Shown piece after piece: positions 43,072-55,079 of a stretch of DNA of 64,000 nucleotides (positions are counted from its first letter, which is position 1; the number at the start of each line of letters is the position of its first letter). The position numbers and the translations under genes are program-made. Origin of the DNA: Megamerina dolium (lineage: Eukaryota > Arthropoda > Insecta > Diptera > Megamerinidae); contig OY978525.1 in assembly GCA_963854835.1 (NCBI GenBank), positions 49,045,929-49,109,928 on the forward strand, given 5' to 3'. The notes under the pieces were generated by a model, which saw only the letters and a list, made by a program, of their open reading frames with translations, ran no database searches and was not told the origin of the DNA.

Positions 43072-45537
43072 ATGGCGGAAGTTCGTAGTCAAGCGTCCAG
43101 GGGGATTGTTAAACCATCTTTCTCATCCAGTAATAACAAACGTGGCTACTGTTTGGGAGTCTCTGATATAGATGATGTGTTTATTGAGTTTCCGTGTGAG
43201 GAAGCAAAAACTGGAAAACTCATTTTACTTGTAGACTCTGGGGCAGTTACCAGTTTAATAAAGTCATCAGTAATTGATGAATCTGTTAGCAAGAAGCGAC
43301 TTTTAAGGAAAATCTTAGTGGTGCATTCGGAGGATTTGTCACCACATTAGGTTCAATAGCAGTCCAACACGATAGGACTAAAGATTTGATTTTAGAACTA
43401 CACTTAATCTCTGAAGAGAGAGGGATAACTGCTGATGGTATCCTAGGTAGAGACAATTTATGGAACCGATCGGTTATCAATACTATCAAAAAGAAGCTGG
43501 TTTTCTTCGGTGAATGAAAACAGCATTTGATGACTTTACCTCTCAAACCGTTGAACGAGGGTATCTCCTGGAATATATATAGGTGAGACATTGGGCAGTG
43601 TGACGGACAACACAGTTGATGTCCCAATTCTCAATACGAATATAGATTCATATATTGTAAATATTAAGCTTAAAATTAATATAATTAAATTTAATCATTT
43701 AGAACAGAAATAATACGACATAGGTCATAAAATAAATAACATTAACGAAACTGATAGCCAAAAAGGGTTACCAAAATATTAGAAACAATTAGTCTAGACG
43801 AAAACTTAAACATTGAGGAAACGAGATCCATAGATGGAATACTTAGGTTTTTCCACGATTTATTTTTCTTGGAAGGCGACAAACTGTCTCACGCACACAT
43901 AAAACATACAATACCAATAAAAGCAGACCAGGTGCCAATCAACCAAAGACAGCACAGGCTACCAGAGGCGCATAAGGAAGAAATCAATAAGCAAGTAAAC
44001 AAAATGTTGGAAGACGACATAATTATTCCCAGCTCATGGCCCTGGAATTCGCCCATAATTTTGGTGCCAAAGAAAGCGGGAGAAGATGGTAAAAGAAAAT
44101 GGAGACTAGTAGTAGATTTCAGGAAATTAAATGACGTCACTATTAAACAAGTTTTTACCATTCCCCGCATCTATGAAATATTATAAATAAAATAAATAAA
44201 TAAATAAATATGTGGCCACATAAAGCCCCAAAGGGCTCATTGGCCGAGCTTCTCTTCCATTACTGTTGTGCGTCTTAAATTTTTGGGCAATATTAGAAGG
44301 GACCTACTTATTTTAGCCGGTTCCGAACGGCAGAACACTTGTGACATCACTTTTTCTGAGCTTTTTCACAGAGTTCTTTAAGAAGCTTTTTCATGGCAAG
44401 TTGTTACTGTCGGAAGAATTGCCAATTGCTTGCCGACAGGTGGGTACCGTTCGAAAGAAAAATCTTATCGATATTAAATTTGTTATGCATCAGCCGGGGA
44501 TTGAACCACCGACCTACAGATCAGAAGGCGAACACACTAACCACTGAGCTACGGCAACCACCACCAGTTAAATCATTGTAGATATTTCACTACATTTGAT
44601 TTGGCCAGTGGGTATCAAGTGTTATTGAAAGAATCAGACAGAGAAAAAACAGCTTTTAGTGCAGGTGTTGGGCACTATGAATTTAAAGAATGCCTTTCGG
44701 CTTAACAGGAGCCCCTGCCACCTTCCAAAGACTAATGAACCATGTACTAACAGGATTTCAGGGTGTAGATTGTTTTGTCTACTTGGATGACATCGTCGTC
44801 TATGGTCGGAACTTGGCACAACATGAGTCGCGTAAACACAACTTGAAGTTAAATATAGAAAAGTGCCAGTTTCTACGAAAAGAGATAATTTAGCTAGGCC
44901 ATAAATGCACTGAGGAAGGAGCATTACCAGACCCTGCAAAGGTGGAATGTGTTAAAAATATTCCTGTGCCAAAAAATAAGAAAGATTTTCAGGCATTTCA
45001 AGGTTTAGTAAATTATTACCGAAAATTTGTTGATAATATGGCTAGTATGGCACTGCCAATCAACAGTCGCGAAATTTGAATGGACAGAAAAATGTCAGAA
45101 AGCTTTTGAATATTTCAAGCAATCAATTAGCTCTCCGCCAATTTTAGCCTACCCAGATTTTTCTAAACCTTTTCTGTTAACAACAGATGCCAGCAATGAG
45201 GCTGTAGGTGCAATTCTATCATAAGGTGAAATTGGAAAAGATAGACCAATAGGCTTTGCGAGCAGGGCGCTCAGTGATACTGAGAAAAGGTATTCTACCC
45301 TCGAAATGGAATTCCTGGCCATCGTGTGCGTTGTGAAGAATTATCGAGCTTATCTACTCGGTAGACCGTTCAAGATCTACACCGACCACCAGCCACTACG
45401 AGGAATTGCAAACCTAAAGGATCAGACATCACATTTAGCACGTTTCAGGCACAAATTATCTGAATTTGATTTTGAAATAATTTATAAACCAGGCAAAAGG
45501 AACTTGAACGCGGATGCGCTCAGCAGAGTTCCATCTG
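43072..45537 (+). pseudogene. pol: gypsy-1 protease-RT-RNase H (copy B)
   Basis: Protease: KTGKLILLVDSGAVTSLI (active-site DSG near 43230), later ADGILGRDNLW after a shift. RT: EINKQVNKMLEDDIIIPSS, WNSPIILVPKKAGEDG, LVVDFRKLNDVTIKQ; SINE-3 splits it after IPRIYEIL; then TTFDLASGY, MPFGLTGAPATFQRLMNHV and the catalytic FVYLDDIVVYGR (YLDD at 44780-44791), a stop after [17 protein letters not shown]. RNase [18 protein letters not shown], stop, IGFASRALSDTEKRYSTLE, YTDHQPLRGIANLKD and LNADALSRV. At about 45537 the frame meets the integrase C-terminus directly. Confidence 0.85.
44183..44559 (-). mobile_element. tRNA-derived SINE in gypsy-1 RT (SINE-3)
   Basis: Minus-strand SINE with a complete head (complement of GGTTCAATCCC box B and CTCAGTGGTTAG box A region) at the right and a 3' tail of repeated AAATA units at the left (44183-44208). 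The body matches SINE-1 along its length. The SINE end here reads, in its own sense, TTTATGTGGCCACATA, the fullest match to the RTE 3' end. A duplication was not recognised. Confidence 0.88.
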
Positions 45538-45541
45538 GACT

Positions 45542-45661
45542 GGACCATACGAAGTGATACATGTAGACAGTCCAGTAACGACGACTATTAAAATCGGACA
45601 AAATGGTAAAAAGTACCACAACAACTTCCTAAAAATTCAGTTAGAATATAAAATACAATAG
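45542..45661 (+). pseudogene. gypsy-1 integrase C-terminal stub
   Basis: Reads GPYEVIHVDSPVTTTIKIG followed by KKYHNNFLKIQ and a stop at 45659-45661. GPYEV is the standard motif of the gypsy integrase C-terminal domain. The zinc domain and catalytic core (about 1 kb) are gone. The junction with RNase H carries the short repeat CTGGACTGGAC (45535-45545), compatible with deletion between small direct repeats or by template switching. Confidence 0.78.
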
Positions 45662-47455
45662 TGTGAAGTAAGAACTATAAGTTAAGCTTCACACAATAAT
45701 TTAATAAAATCTTTCCACCAAAATTAGATTAATATTAAATTCGATAATCCAAACCTTTACAAAAAACACCCTACAATAACATAATACCGAGTATGCATAA
45801 ATGCATGAGAACGAAATGTACAAAACAAAGATACAAGAGAATTGAAATAATCAGACTAAACAAAATACATAATACTACTGCATTAACTTGTACAATAACG
45901 TGAGAACGACACTCAAAATAATATCGCATATACAAGAATCAAATTTCAAACAAAATGCACATAACACAAGCATTTTGTTTTGAGCATGAAAGTATAAAAT
46001 TCCTCAACATGATAATTAAAATAATTCCAACATATAAGAATATTTATTCAAATAAACAATTTCTAGATACAAGAAAAAATTTAATCGACTGAATATTATG
46101 GGAATTGTATTAGAATTACATTTATTTATTCTTTTTTCTTTCCCCTTTCCTTCCCTTTAATACATCATTTTTGACAACAATAAAATAAAATATTAATATA
46201 TACAAAAAATACATTAAAATACTAAAATTTTATCCATTATTATCGTACAAAAATACAGGGTCCCTCAAGAAATATAGGTACACTAAAGAGATGGCTGAAA
46301 TCGAAATTGAAAAGTACCAGACTGTGGATAAAGTGCAGCATCAACACTGGAATACCAAACACAAAAAGAAATATAGGGTTTTTCTAAGGGATTAAGACAA
46401 ATAGACCGAGACAATAAGGGTCATAGCAAAGAAGAACTAAAAATTTATATATGAAACACAAGAAGTTATGGAATTATTGTAAAAATTTAGAATATTTTGC
46501 AAATTAGAAAGAGCTGGCGCAGTGTTCATGCCTATAAAGACATCTGTTGCAATTCATCGCGTTGAATTGTAATTCGGTGTGTGGATACAGATGTGCACTG
46601 GGCGAGATAAGTATAGAGGATGCATCCAAATATAATACAATATCTTAAGGAAAATTACAACTACTAATATACAGTAAATAAAGTATAGTAAGAACACGAT
46701 AGGATTTATCTGAAGGAATATGATTAATAGGCAATAGGTTAGCTAGGTTGAATACAAAACAAACAAAAAATAATAATAACAATATAAAAAAATCTATATA
46801 TATCCGGAAAAATAAGATGAAATATTTGTAACAAAATACGTTCCAATTTCAATATTGAAAATCGTACCACCTACAAGTACGAAGAGTTGGTCAATGCGAC
46901 TATGAAGAGAAAATGCAATGTCTCGTCACTATATTTTTATACCAAACAACAATGCATTTTTAATACCTTTTAAAAAATTAAGTAGAGATTATGAATGAAT
47001 ATTACAAAAAAAAATTGTTTTTATGTGGTATATAAGAACATATGTAAATCTTAATAAAAAAAAATTAACTAAATAAGTGATATAGTAGATATAGTAGTTA
47101 TAATATATATAGTATATGTGAGTGATCTATTATTGAAAAAGAATCTGGTAATTTCCCTAAAAACACAAAAGAGCAGCAGTATGTCCACGAGAATCCAAAA
47201 TCAACTCATTCAGTGAAACTTCGAGAGATGCCAACGCAGCAACATTAACAGCTTTAACAACAGTAACAACCAAGAAAATGATGACACAAAACTATCCTTG
47301 AGGCAGTAAAGAAGAAATAGACCCTGAGGAGAAACCAAAGCAGGTACAGACAGCGAGTACCTATAACAAACTTACAAAACAATAAAATTTACGACCAATA
47401 ACTTTGGTGTACCTAGTCACCGCGACGTAGCAAAGGGACATCAGTAATATATTTC
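45662..47455. other. AT-rich 3' region of gypsy-1, no gene recognised
   Basis: Almost 1.8 kb rich in AATA and ACAA words without any open frame of note. By position between integrase and 3' LTR it could be a 3' UTR or an unrecognisable envelope remnant. Confidence 0.5.
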
Positions 47456-47498
47456 AGTTACTGTACTGTACTCTACAAGAGATGGAGGATTACCAATC

Positions 47499-48180
47499 AT
47501 GACCAATAACAGCTCTACTACCTTAGTGAGATTTTCTTTAAAGGAACTTAACAAAATCATAAATGAACTAAACGTCAAAAAAGCTGCAGGGTATGATAAA
47601 ATAATTGCCAAAATAATCGCCGAGCTACCTCAAATTGCAGTAAAACAGCTGTTACACATAATGAATGCAATACAACGCCTGTGTTATTTCCCCTCAGCAT
47701 GGAAAATTTCCCAAATAATTATGATTGCAAAACCTGGAAAAGATTCAACTAATGTATCGTCGTACAGGTCTATTAGCCTGTTGCCTATCCTATCCAAAGT
47801 GTTTGAAAAACTATTAATGTTGAAGCAAATAACATTATACCGTTGCATCAATTTGGGTTCAGAGCAAAACATGGTACAGTAGAACAAGTTCATAGAATAG
47901 TATCTAACATTACAAAAGCGTTCGAAGCAAAGCAGTACTGCACCTCGAAATTGTCACTTCATAATAAAATGCTTATATTCAAGTCCACCATTAAACCAAT
48001 TTGGAGCTACGGCATTCAGCTTTGGGCACTTCTTCAAACTCTAATATTGACAAAATTCAGCGTGTTCAATCTAAAATCCTTAGACGTCTTTGCCGAGCTC
48101 CTTGGTACATCAGTAACATAAATATACACAAGGACCTACAGATTGACACTATTAAAATAGACATAGGGAAACATTACCGA
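47499..48180 (+). pseudogene. Jockey-clade RT remnant (copy 3)
   Basis: Frame one (47499-47882): NSSTTLVRFSLKELNKIIN, NVKKAAGYDKIIAKIIAEL and IIMIAKPGKDSTNVSSYRS, LLPILSKVFEKLL. Frame two: HQFGFRAKHGTVEQVHRIV. An internal deletion then joins KAFEAKQYC to the C-terminal KLSLHNKMLIFKSTIKPIW, so motif A and the FADD box are missing. The rest reads IQRVQSKILRRLCRAPWYI and INIHKDLQIDTI. It is more diverged from copies 1 and 2 than they are from each other, so it is likely another Jockey family. Confidence 0.8.
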
Positions 48181-48202
48181 CGTTACTCTGAACGACTAAG
48201 TA

Positions 48203-51200
48203 CTTACTTACTTACTTATGTGGCCATAACAACCAAATATCGATTTAGGCCGAAAATAACATGCTTCGCCAGACATCTCTGTTCTTCGCTAGCTAACGCC
48301 AGTTAGAAATTCCAAGCGCCGTCAGGTTCTCCAGTACTTGGTCTTTCCACCGGAGGTTTGGTCTTCCTCTTCTGCGCCGTCCTCCAGCGGGTTCCGAATA
48401 TAACACCTTCTTAGCTGGAGCGTGTTCTTCCATTCGCTCGACATGACCTAGCCAGAGCAGCCGCTGGATTTTGATGCGCTTTACTATGTCAATATCGGCA
48501 TATAGCTCGTACAGCTCATGGTTGTACCTTATTCGGTACTCGCCACCAACGCAAATAGGTCCAAAGATCTTGCGTAGGACTTTTCTCTCGAAAACTCCAA
48601 GCATTCGCTCATCCGAGATGGAAATTGTCCAGGCTTCAGCGCCATATGTTAGGACAGGCATGATGAGAGACTTGTAGAGTGTAGTTTTCGTTCTTCGAGA
48701 GAGGGCTCGACTTTTCAATTGCTTACTCAGCCCAAAGTAACACCTGTTAGCAAGATTTATCCTACGCATGATCTCCAAGCTGACGTCATTACTGCTGTTA
48801 ATGCTGGTTCCAAGATAGACAAAGTCCCTTACTACTTCAAAAGCATAGTTGTCAACAGTGACGTGCTGTCCAAGACGCCCATCCGACGCGACTCTCTTTC
48901 CAACTCTGAGAATGCTGCACTGACTGCTCATGCCGATTATGTCAATATGGTCGCCATACGATAACAGCATTACACTTTTGTTGAAGACAGTGCCATTATG
49001 TCGTAGATCATCAGCTCGTATTATTTTCTCCATAATGAGATTGAAGAAGTCGAACGATAACGAATCACCTTGTCTGAAACCCCGTTCGGCACTAAACGGT
49101 GTGGAGAGGTTCTTCCCAATTTTCACTGCACAACGGGAGTTATGCAGTGTCATTCTACAAAGTCGAATGAGCTTTGCAGGAATACCGAACTCAGACATTG
49201 TTGCGTAGAGGTAATCCCTTACCGGACTGTCGAAAGCGGCTTTATAATCAACAAATAGGTGGTGTGTGTCGATCTGTTTTTCTTGGGTCTTCTCCAGGAT
49301 TTGGCGCAGTGTGAAAATCTGGTCGATGGTGGATTTACCAGGTCTGAAGCCACTCTGATAAGGTCCAATCAGGTTGCTGAGCATAGGCTTCAACCTTTAA
49401 CACAGTACGCTCGATAGAACCTTGTATGCGATGCTCAGGAGACTTATTCCACGGTAGTTGGCGCAAATTGTGGGGTCTCCTTTTTTATGTACAGGACAGA
49501 GAACACTGAGCCTCCAATCATCAGGCATGCTTTCATCCGACCATATTCTGCTTATGAGCTGGTGCATGCGGGTGAGCAGCTCATCGCCTCCGGTCTTAAA
49601 CAACTCGGCAGGCAGGCCATCAGCACCTGCAACTTTGTTGTTCTTCAGCCTTAAAATGGCCGTTTCAACCTCGTCATAGTCGGGTGGTGGAACATCAACA
49701 CCATCATCTGTAATTGGGGTTATCGGGCAATCTCCTCCACTGGCGGAATTGTTCGTAGCATCGCCATTCAGTTAGGTGGAGAAGTGTTCCCTCCATAGGC
49801 TCAGTACACTCTGGACATCTGTAACCAGACTCCCATTTTCGAGTCTCATTCTTGTCGGTACACATCTCTATCTCCTCACACTCACGTCTTTCCAACTCCC
49901 TCTTCTTGCGCCTGCACGCAGGGTTCTTCTGTAGGCGCCGTCTTTCTCTGCGGTAGCGTCGCGACACTCCTGATCATACCACTCATTCCTCAGAGGCCGG
50001 TAGTAACCGATTACCTCCTCGGCAGCAGTAGTCATGGAGTGGGATATATGTGTCCACCGTGCGCATGTATCATCAAGTGGGGGAGTGTTCTGCATAAGCA
50101 GATCCGATAGTCGAGTGGAAAATGCAACTGCTGTCTCTGGTGATTGCAGCTTACTGACGTCGAGCTTTCTCTGTGTGGGACTTCTCTTGTTATGTGCGAC
50201 ACATAAGCGCGTGCGCACCTTAGCTGCAACAAGGTAGTGATCCGAGTCGATGTTGGCACCACGGATCGATTTCACGTTCAACACACTGGAAGCATGCCTT
50301 CCGTCAATCACCACATGATCAATTTGGTTTCTTGTACGATCATCTGGAGACAGCCATGTAGCTTTGTGGATGTCGAGATGCTGGAATCTGGTACCACCAA
50401 TTACCATGTTTTGTGCTGCGGCGAAGTCGATCAGCCTCATTCCGTTATCGGAGGTGTTCTGGTGGAGGCTGAATTTTCCGACAGTTGGACCAAAGGTACC
50501 TTCCTTGCCACCCTGGCATTAAAGTCGCCAAGCACGATTTTGATATCGTGGCGGGGGCAGCGGTCATAAGCTTCTTCGAGGCGCTGAAAGAAGCTCTCCT
50601 TAGTCACATTGTCCTTCTCATCCATCGGAGCGTGGGCACATATAAGGCTGATGTTGAAAAATTTTGCCTTGATGCGGATTGTGGCCAGCCGTTCGTTCAC
50701 AGGCGTGAACTGTGAGACAAGATGTCGTAGTCTCTTGCTGACCAAAAATCCACATCCTAATTCGTGCCTTTCAGCGTGGCAACTGTAGTAGATGTCACAG
50801 GACGCTCTTTTGGAGCAGCCCTGTCCTGTCCATCGCATTTCCTGGAGAGCGGTGATGTCAGCTTTGTATTTTTCGAGGACATCAACCAGCTGGATAGAGG
50901 CACCCTCCCTATAAAGGGACCGGACATTCCAGGTGCATATCCGTAAATCATTGTCCTTTTTTCGTTTGCGGGGGTCATCAACAAAAGCGGTAGTCCTTAT
51001 CCGAGGCATATTTGTTTTTTTCATTGGGGGGGTTTTTTATGTGGCGGGTCCCAAACCCAACGCACAACCTCTAATCGAGGGGATTTTCGCCACTCACTTC
51101 AGCCGTCTCCCAGCGGGTTCCAGGAAGACGTTGCCAGGTGGTCGCCACATGGAGGGCCCTTATTAATAATAATGAAAGCGCCGTCACATAGTAAGCAGAG

Positions 51201-51370
51201 CAAGCTATATGACTACCCCTCATTAACAAATAAATGTATCATCACATAGCGCTCAGATCAAACTACATGACAGCCAGTGAGTTGACTTGCGATGAGTTCA
51301 ACAAGGATTGCGCTAGGCCCACCCAGTTGAGGCAGTTAGACACGTTACCTTGCGAAAACACCACCAGACC
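48203..51370 (-). mobile_element. RTE-type LINE, longest copy (copy 4)
   Basis: A 3.2-kb minus-strand element flanked by the 12-bp repeat AACGACTAAGTA at 48191-48202 and 51371-51382. The 3' end (left) is GGTTGTTATGGCCACATAAG plus tandem AAGT units, the 5' end lies in GC-richer sequence. It holds one long ORF region with endonuclease and RT and no ORF1, as in the RTE clade. It inserted into the Jockey element. Confidence 0.88.
48293..51024 (-). pseudogene. RTE-type ORF (endonuclease-RT) with mutated active site
   Basis: Endonuclease: LRICTWNVRSLYREG, ITALQEMRWTGQG, IKIVLGDFNARV, a shift near 50500, then FQHLDIHKATWLSPDD, NIDSDHYLVAAK. RT: LKNNKVAGADGLPAELFK, CPVHKKGDPTICANYRGIS, a stop near 49394, GFRPGKSTIDQIFTLRQ, LFVDYKAAFDSPV with motif A Asp, and RGFRQGDSLS. 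The catalytic box reads LLSYGDHIDIIG where copy 2 has [12 protein letters not shown], so the second Asp is His. A short deletion follows. The C-terminus LLWLGHVERMEEHAP and GRRRRGRPNLRWKDQ is kept. It is inactive by the active-site change as well as by frameshifts. Confidence 0.87.
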
Positions 51371-51670
51371 AACGACTAAGTAATCTCTACTCTAGCGAGA
51401 GAGCTCCTTAAGCTTAAATATATTAAAAGACTAAAAAGGAAAAATGTTTTAAATATATCTTTCACATAATCTCTCATTACTATTATATATGTCCTTCATG
51501 ACATCACATGTTATATTTGTTTGCTTTAATTTATTTGAATGATGTACACATTGGTGTAGAATCAACAAAATGTATTTTTTAGTATATAAGATTTGTATAA
51601 TTATTGTTAGTTTCGTAAGAAAGATACAATAAATAGAAGAAAATGAAAAAAAAAAAAAAAAGTTACTGTA

Positions 51671-52170
51671 TTTATGAGTGACAATGGATTCTGATCCACA
51701 TCAGAAGGAAATGATAAACAACAGAACCAAAATTACATATGCATTATTGTTCCAATCATTAAGCAATTACACCAGGAGTACAGAGTTTCACATCGACAAT
51801 ATTGCTTAAAAAATTGCTTTACAAGCTCTTGTTCCTACCGTTCCAAAAAAAAAAAAAAATTCTAAAAAAAAAAAAATTTTATAAAGGAGAAGTTACTGTT
51901 TTCATCACTAGACTTCAACAACAAAAGCTGCAACAAAACTATTAAAAAAAGCTAAGTACAGCAGCCAACAACCAGCAGGAAACACATTGTCATCATGGGC
52001 ACCATAATCATCGAATTACCAGTGACCATATATGTAAATAATACTCCGTATTTTATTCCTCATAGTATCATACATTTTGAATTGTTCTAAATTTTACAAA
52101 ATAAGCATAAATTTAACTTTTTCCTTATAAGAAAAAATTATTATTATTTCATAATAATTTTTTCTTCCTG
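51671..52170. other. gypsy-1 3' region after the Jockey; no gene
   Basis: Continues the AT-rich region that stopped at 47465. Contains A-runs near 51845 and 51866, no open frame with a family motif. Confidence 0.5.
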
Positions 52171-52184
52171 AGAGAAGGGAGGGA
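52171..52184 (+). other. Polypurine tract of gypsy-1
   Basis: AGAGAAGGGAGGGA directly precedes the 3' LTR (TGTTGTGAGCC), the position of the plus-strand primer. Confidence 0.85.
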
Positions 52185-52967
52185 TGTTGTGAGCCAAAAT
52201 ATGAAATATGCACATATGCATATTTTGCCTCGCGACATATATCCCGAAATTGGGAACTACATACAATATTTGTCCATACACATAGCAACATTGCTCGAAG
52301 TTGTGATATACACAATCCATACTAATATTACTTATAATTGTGGAATGGCAGAACATTGAGCCAACTGAGTTGCAGTTGGGTGTGAAAATGCTGACAAAGC
52401 AAGCAAAGCACTTTCCCACACATTTCGTACTTCTGCACTTACGTAAGCATACCCTTGTAAGCATACATGATAACTAAAATCACGCGGACTACTCATGTGT
52501 GTGCATATCTAAAAGTTGCTAATATATACACACATGTGGAGTGCATCGATCGTGTACATAAACACATACATACATACACACAAGTGGTGTGAATATATTA
52601 TTGTATGTTATATGTTGGTATGTGGATAGATTGAGATGTAGCTAATGTTAAAAAATGGCATATAAGCTGCCAGCTTACCGCAGGCAGTCGCTTTCAGTTG
52701 TGAGTCTTGCACCGAAGTGCTAGCATTTAAGAAAGTATAAATACTGCGATCCATACGAGGCCCTCCAGTATTAGTGTAAAAGTGCAAAGTACAAAACACC
52801 AGCAATAAAGGGAATACTTAAAACCGCAAGTAACATTGGAAAAATATGATTGTTTTATTTCAGCCAACTAGTGTGTTAGGCTCGAGGGATATTTAGGAAC
52901 TTAGATCCAGGTGCTAATCTTGTGCGTTAGGTACTTAGTGAGTCTTGTGGAAAAATAGTACGCAACA
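52185..52967 (+). repeat. gypsy-1 3' LTR (copy B), 783 bp
   Basis: Starts TGTTGTGAGCC, ends GTACGCAACA, and matches the LTR at 29977-30710 throughout with indels. Contains the TATA-like GGCATATAAGCTGCC. Truncated relatives lie at 7953-8312 and 41483-41594. Confidence 0.88.
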
Positions 52968-52974
52968 ATAACAT

Positions 52975-53235
52975 ATTTAATATTGAAAAGATTTTTCTTT
53001 CGAACGGTACCCACCTGTCGGCAAGCAATTGGCAATTCTTCTGACAGTAACAACTTGCCAGGAAAAAGCTTTTAAAATAACTCCCTGCCAAAGCCCAGAA
53101 AAAGTGATGTCACAAGGGTTCTGCCGTTCGGAACCGGCTAAAATAAGTAGGTCCCTTCTAATATTGTCCAAAATTTAACACGCACAACAGTATTGGAAGA
53201 GAAGCTTGGCCAATGAGCTCTTGTAGTGCCACACA
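52975..53235 (+). mobile_element. tRNA-derived SINE, head missing (SINE-4)
   Basis: Plus-strand copy of the SINE body starting at TTTAATATTGAAAAGATTTTT, without the tRNA-like head, ending at GTGCCACACACATATA and merging into a TA array. It abuts the gypsy-1 3' LTR almost directly. Confidence 0.8.
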
Positions 53236-53238
53236 CAT

Positions 53239-53325
<87 letters not shown>

Positions 53326-53328
53326 TAA
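53236..53328. repeat. (TA)n array, about 90 bp
   Basis: Alternating TA with an AAATAT interruption, at the 3' end of SINE-4; may have grown from the SINE tail. Confidence 0.92.
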
Positions 53329-54040
53329 ATTTCAGATTCACCATAAAGATCATGTTCAATCTCAGCAGTCTTTTTATATTGGATATTGCGCTGTTTACTC
53401 TATTCCTAATGATTCTGTATTCATCGTAGCTTATTTCATTTTGTCTATATTATTGGTATGACGGCTTATATTTGATCATCTTCTTGTTAGAACTGATTGT
53501 ACGTTTTCCAATAGATTCCTCAGCCGCTCTAATTTGTAAGGTGACTTTTTCAGCGAGTGAGATTTCATGAATGAGATCATCCTCAAAATTCATAACACCT
53601 GCTGCTCTAACACAATCCATGAGAGTCCCAGTAGTAATGAATTGATATACTCAACTGTAATGACTCTGGAAGTGCAATCACGTAGAGTACGGAGAAATTC
53701 GATAATCTCGGCTCGTAGAGCACGAACGATGAGAAAAATGTGCAATTGTGTCTGATTGACGAGACTGCCGAACTGAAAATGCTTCTTACAATTGAATAGG
53801 TTCATATAGAATCCAAAAGATGATCATAACCGTATGAAGGTTCCCTCGATTAGTGGAAATGTAGCAACCAATGTGAATTTAATACTTGGGATTATTCATA
53901 CGCATAGAAACGACTCCACTTTATAGTTTCGTTGACGTTTCGTAGAAATCGACCATTTTGGGTGCCCAGTATTGGGTGAGACTGGATTCATTTGCAAACA
54001 TCTTTAGTTTCTGTTGATTCGTGAACGATTTTTCTTCAGA
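53329..54040 (-). other. Degraded sequence, possibly BEL
   Basis: A minus-strand frame at 53805-53590 (QTQLHIFLIVRALRAEII) and short helical frames around 53480-53590 are open, but I cannot name a family. By position they would be downstream of the BEL gag at 54050-55076. Confidence 0.35.
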
Positions 54041-54049
54041 AAGTGCTTA

Positions 54050-55076
54050 TTAAAAATAATGTCCCTGGGTAATGTCGTTTCTTGAGATGTGAAACGACTT
54101 GTCAACATATCTGGCAGATGTTACCACTTTATGAAGTTTGCATCTCATTTCCGTGTTGAGCCTCATCCTGTGCAGAAGGAAATTATGCCATTTTCCACAA
54201 AAACGGCAAGAGAAACTTCTTTGGCATTTTGAAAGAGTATGCGTAGTTGCCAAGCAGTTGGCGCAAATACTGTATTTGGTTACAATGAAAATGTTCTCTT
54301 CCACTATAAGTGAAGATAATTTTTCACATTATTGGAGGGAGTGCATGCTCCTACATAATGGGCAGCATATCTTTAAACCAGTGGAGTTCCTTGAATTTCT
54401 CCGTACATCAGAAGAAATGAGCTTGTCATCTGTAGGGAAATTCTTCCTAGTGAGTACTGTATTGTTATTGTTACGTTTCACGGCATAAGAAGACGAATGA
54501 TCCGGCTTTGGCAGACACCGATTTTATTGTAGAATGATGAAATCGTCAACGAACACATCTTTGAGGAGTGTGCCATGACTACTTCGTTCAGGACAGTTAC
54601 CTCAGTCCAAACGTCACGTTTGGATATGCAAATCGCTTCCGCTCCTGAATCGCCTAAAGCACGAGCTTTGAAGGTGGGGTTATTATGGCATATATATACC
54701 AGTGCTGTTTAGAAGCCATCGTTAGTCAACGGAGTTGACTTAATTTTACTGTGGGCTTCTCTACGGATTTTTTGTAATAAATGATTCAATTTTTCAACCG
54801 GACATAATCGGGGATTGTTTGAGTATAGGTCCGTGAACATGTCTCGAAAACTTGGCCACGAAACATAATCACTAGAAAAACATGGGGTGTCACATGTACA
54901 GCGGGAAACGAGCAGTTGTATGCAACTCTCAGTGAGAGGAGTTGAAAATGTGTGATTGTGCACCTAGCGTGAAGATGAGCATTGATTGAAGAAAAGCATT
55001 GGACATAAGCGGTTTTGCATACTCTATATGCCTCCTTGGTTTGATCAAACACATCACCGTCTTTGTCTTTTGACAA
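54050..55076 (-). pseudogene. BEL gag remnant
   Basis: Minus strand. The part at 54963-54709 holds the BEL gag core YVSWPSFRDMFTDLYSNNP and LCPVEKLNHLLQKIRREA, then a stop. Downstream, after a gap of broken sequence, KICCPLCRSMHSL and the frame 54304-54050 carry the paired zinc knuckles ICANCLATTHTLSKC and SCRFCGKWHNFLLH. The arrangement equals the remnant at 13491-13760, so both come from related BEL families. Upstream frames near 55076 may be the N-terminal part. The protein would form BEL particles; this copy is broken in several places. Confidence 0.75.
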
Positions 55077-55079
55077 AGT

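Larger units (their letters stand above)
47466..51660 (+). mobile_element. Jockey-clade LINE, 5'-truncated, with nested RTE (copy 3)
   Basis: The 10-bp repeat AGTTACTGTA at 47456-47465 and 51661-51670 defines the insertion in the gypsy-1 3' region. The Jockey sequence is 47466-48202 plus 51383-51660, ending with a poly(A) tail; 48203-51370 is an RTE inserted later. Without the RTE the copy is about 1 kb and 5'-truncated. Confidence 0.85.
41483..52967 (+). mobile_element. gypsy-1 retrotransposon copy B
   Basis: Contains the last 112 bp of a 5' LTR, the tRNA-Ser primer site, gag, protease, RT, RNase H, a short integrase C-terminus, a long AT-rich 3' region, a purine tract and a complete 3' LTR (52185-52967). 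Insertions: SINE-3 in RT (44183-44559) and a Jockey LINE (47466-51660) that itself holds an RTE LINE. The integrase core is deleted. It resembles the 17.6/297 group by primer site and by YLDD RT. No envelope gene was recognised, although the 3' region is long enough to have held one. Confidence 0.82.

Noticed and set aside
45662..47455. Envelope gene in gypsy-1
   Set aside because: No signal peptide, furin-like site or transmembrane frame could be read; only AT-rich non-coding sequence is seen.
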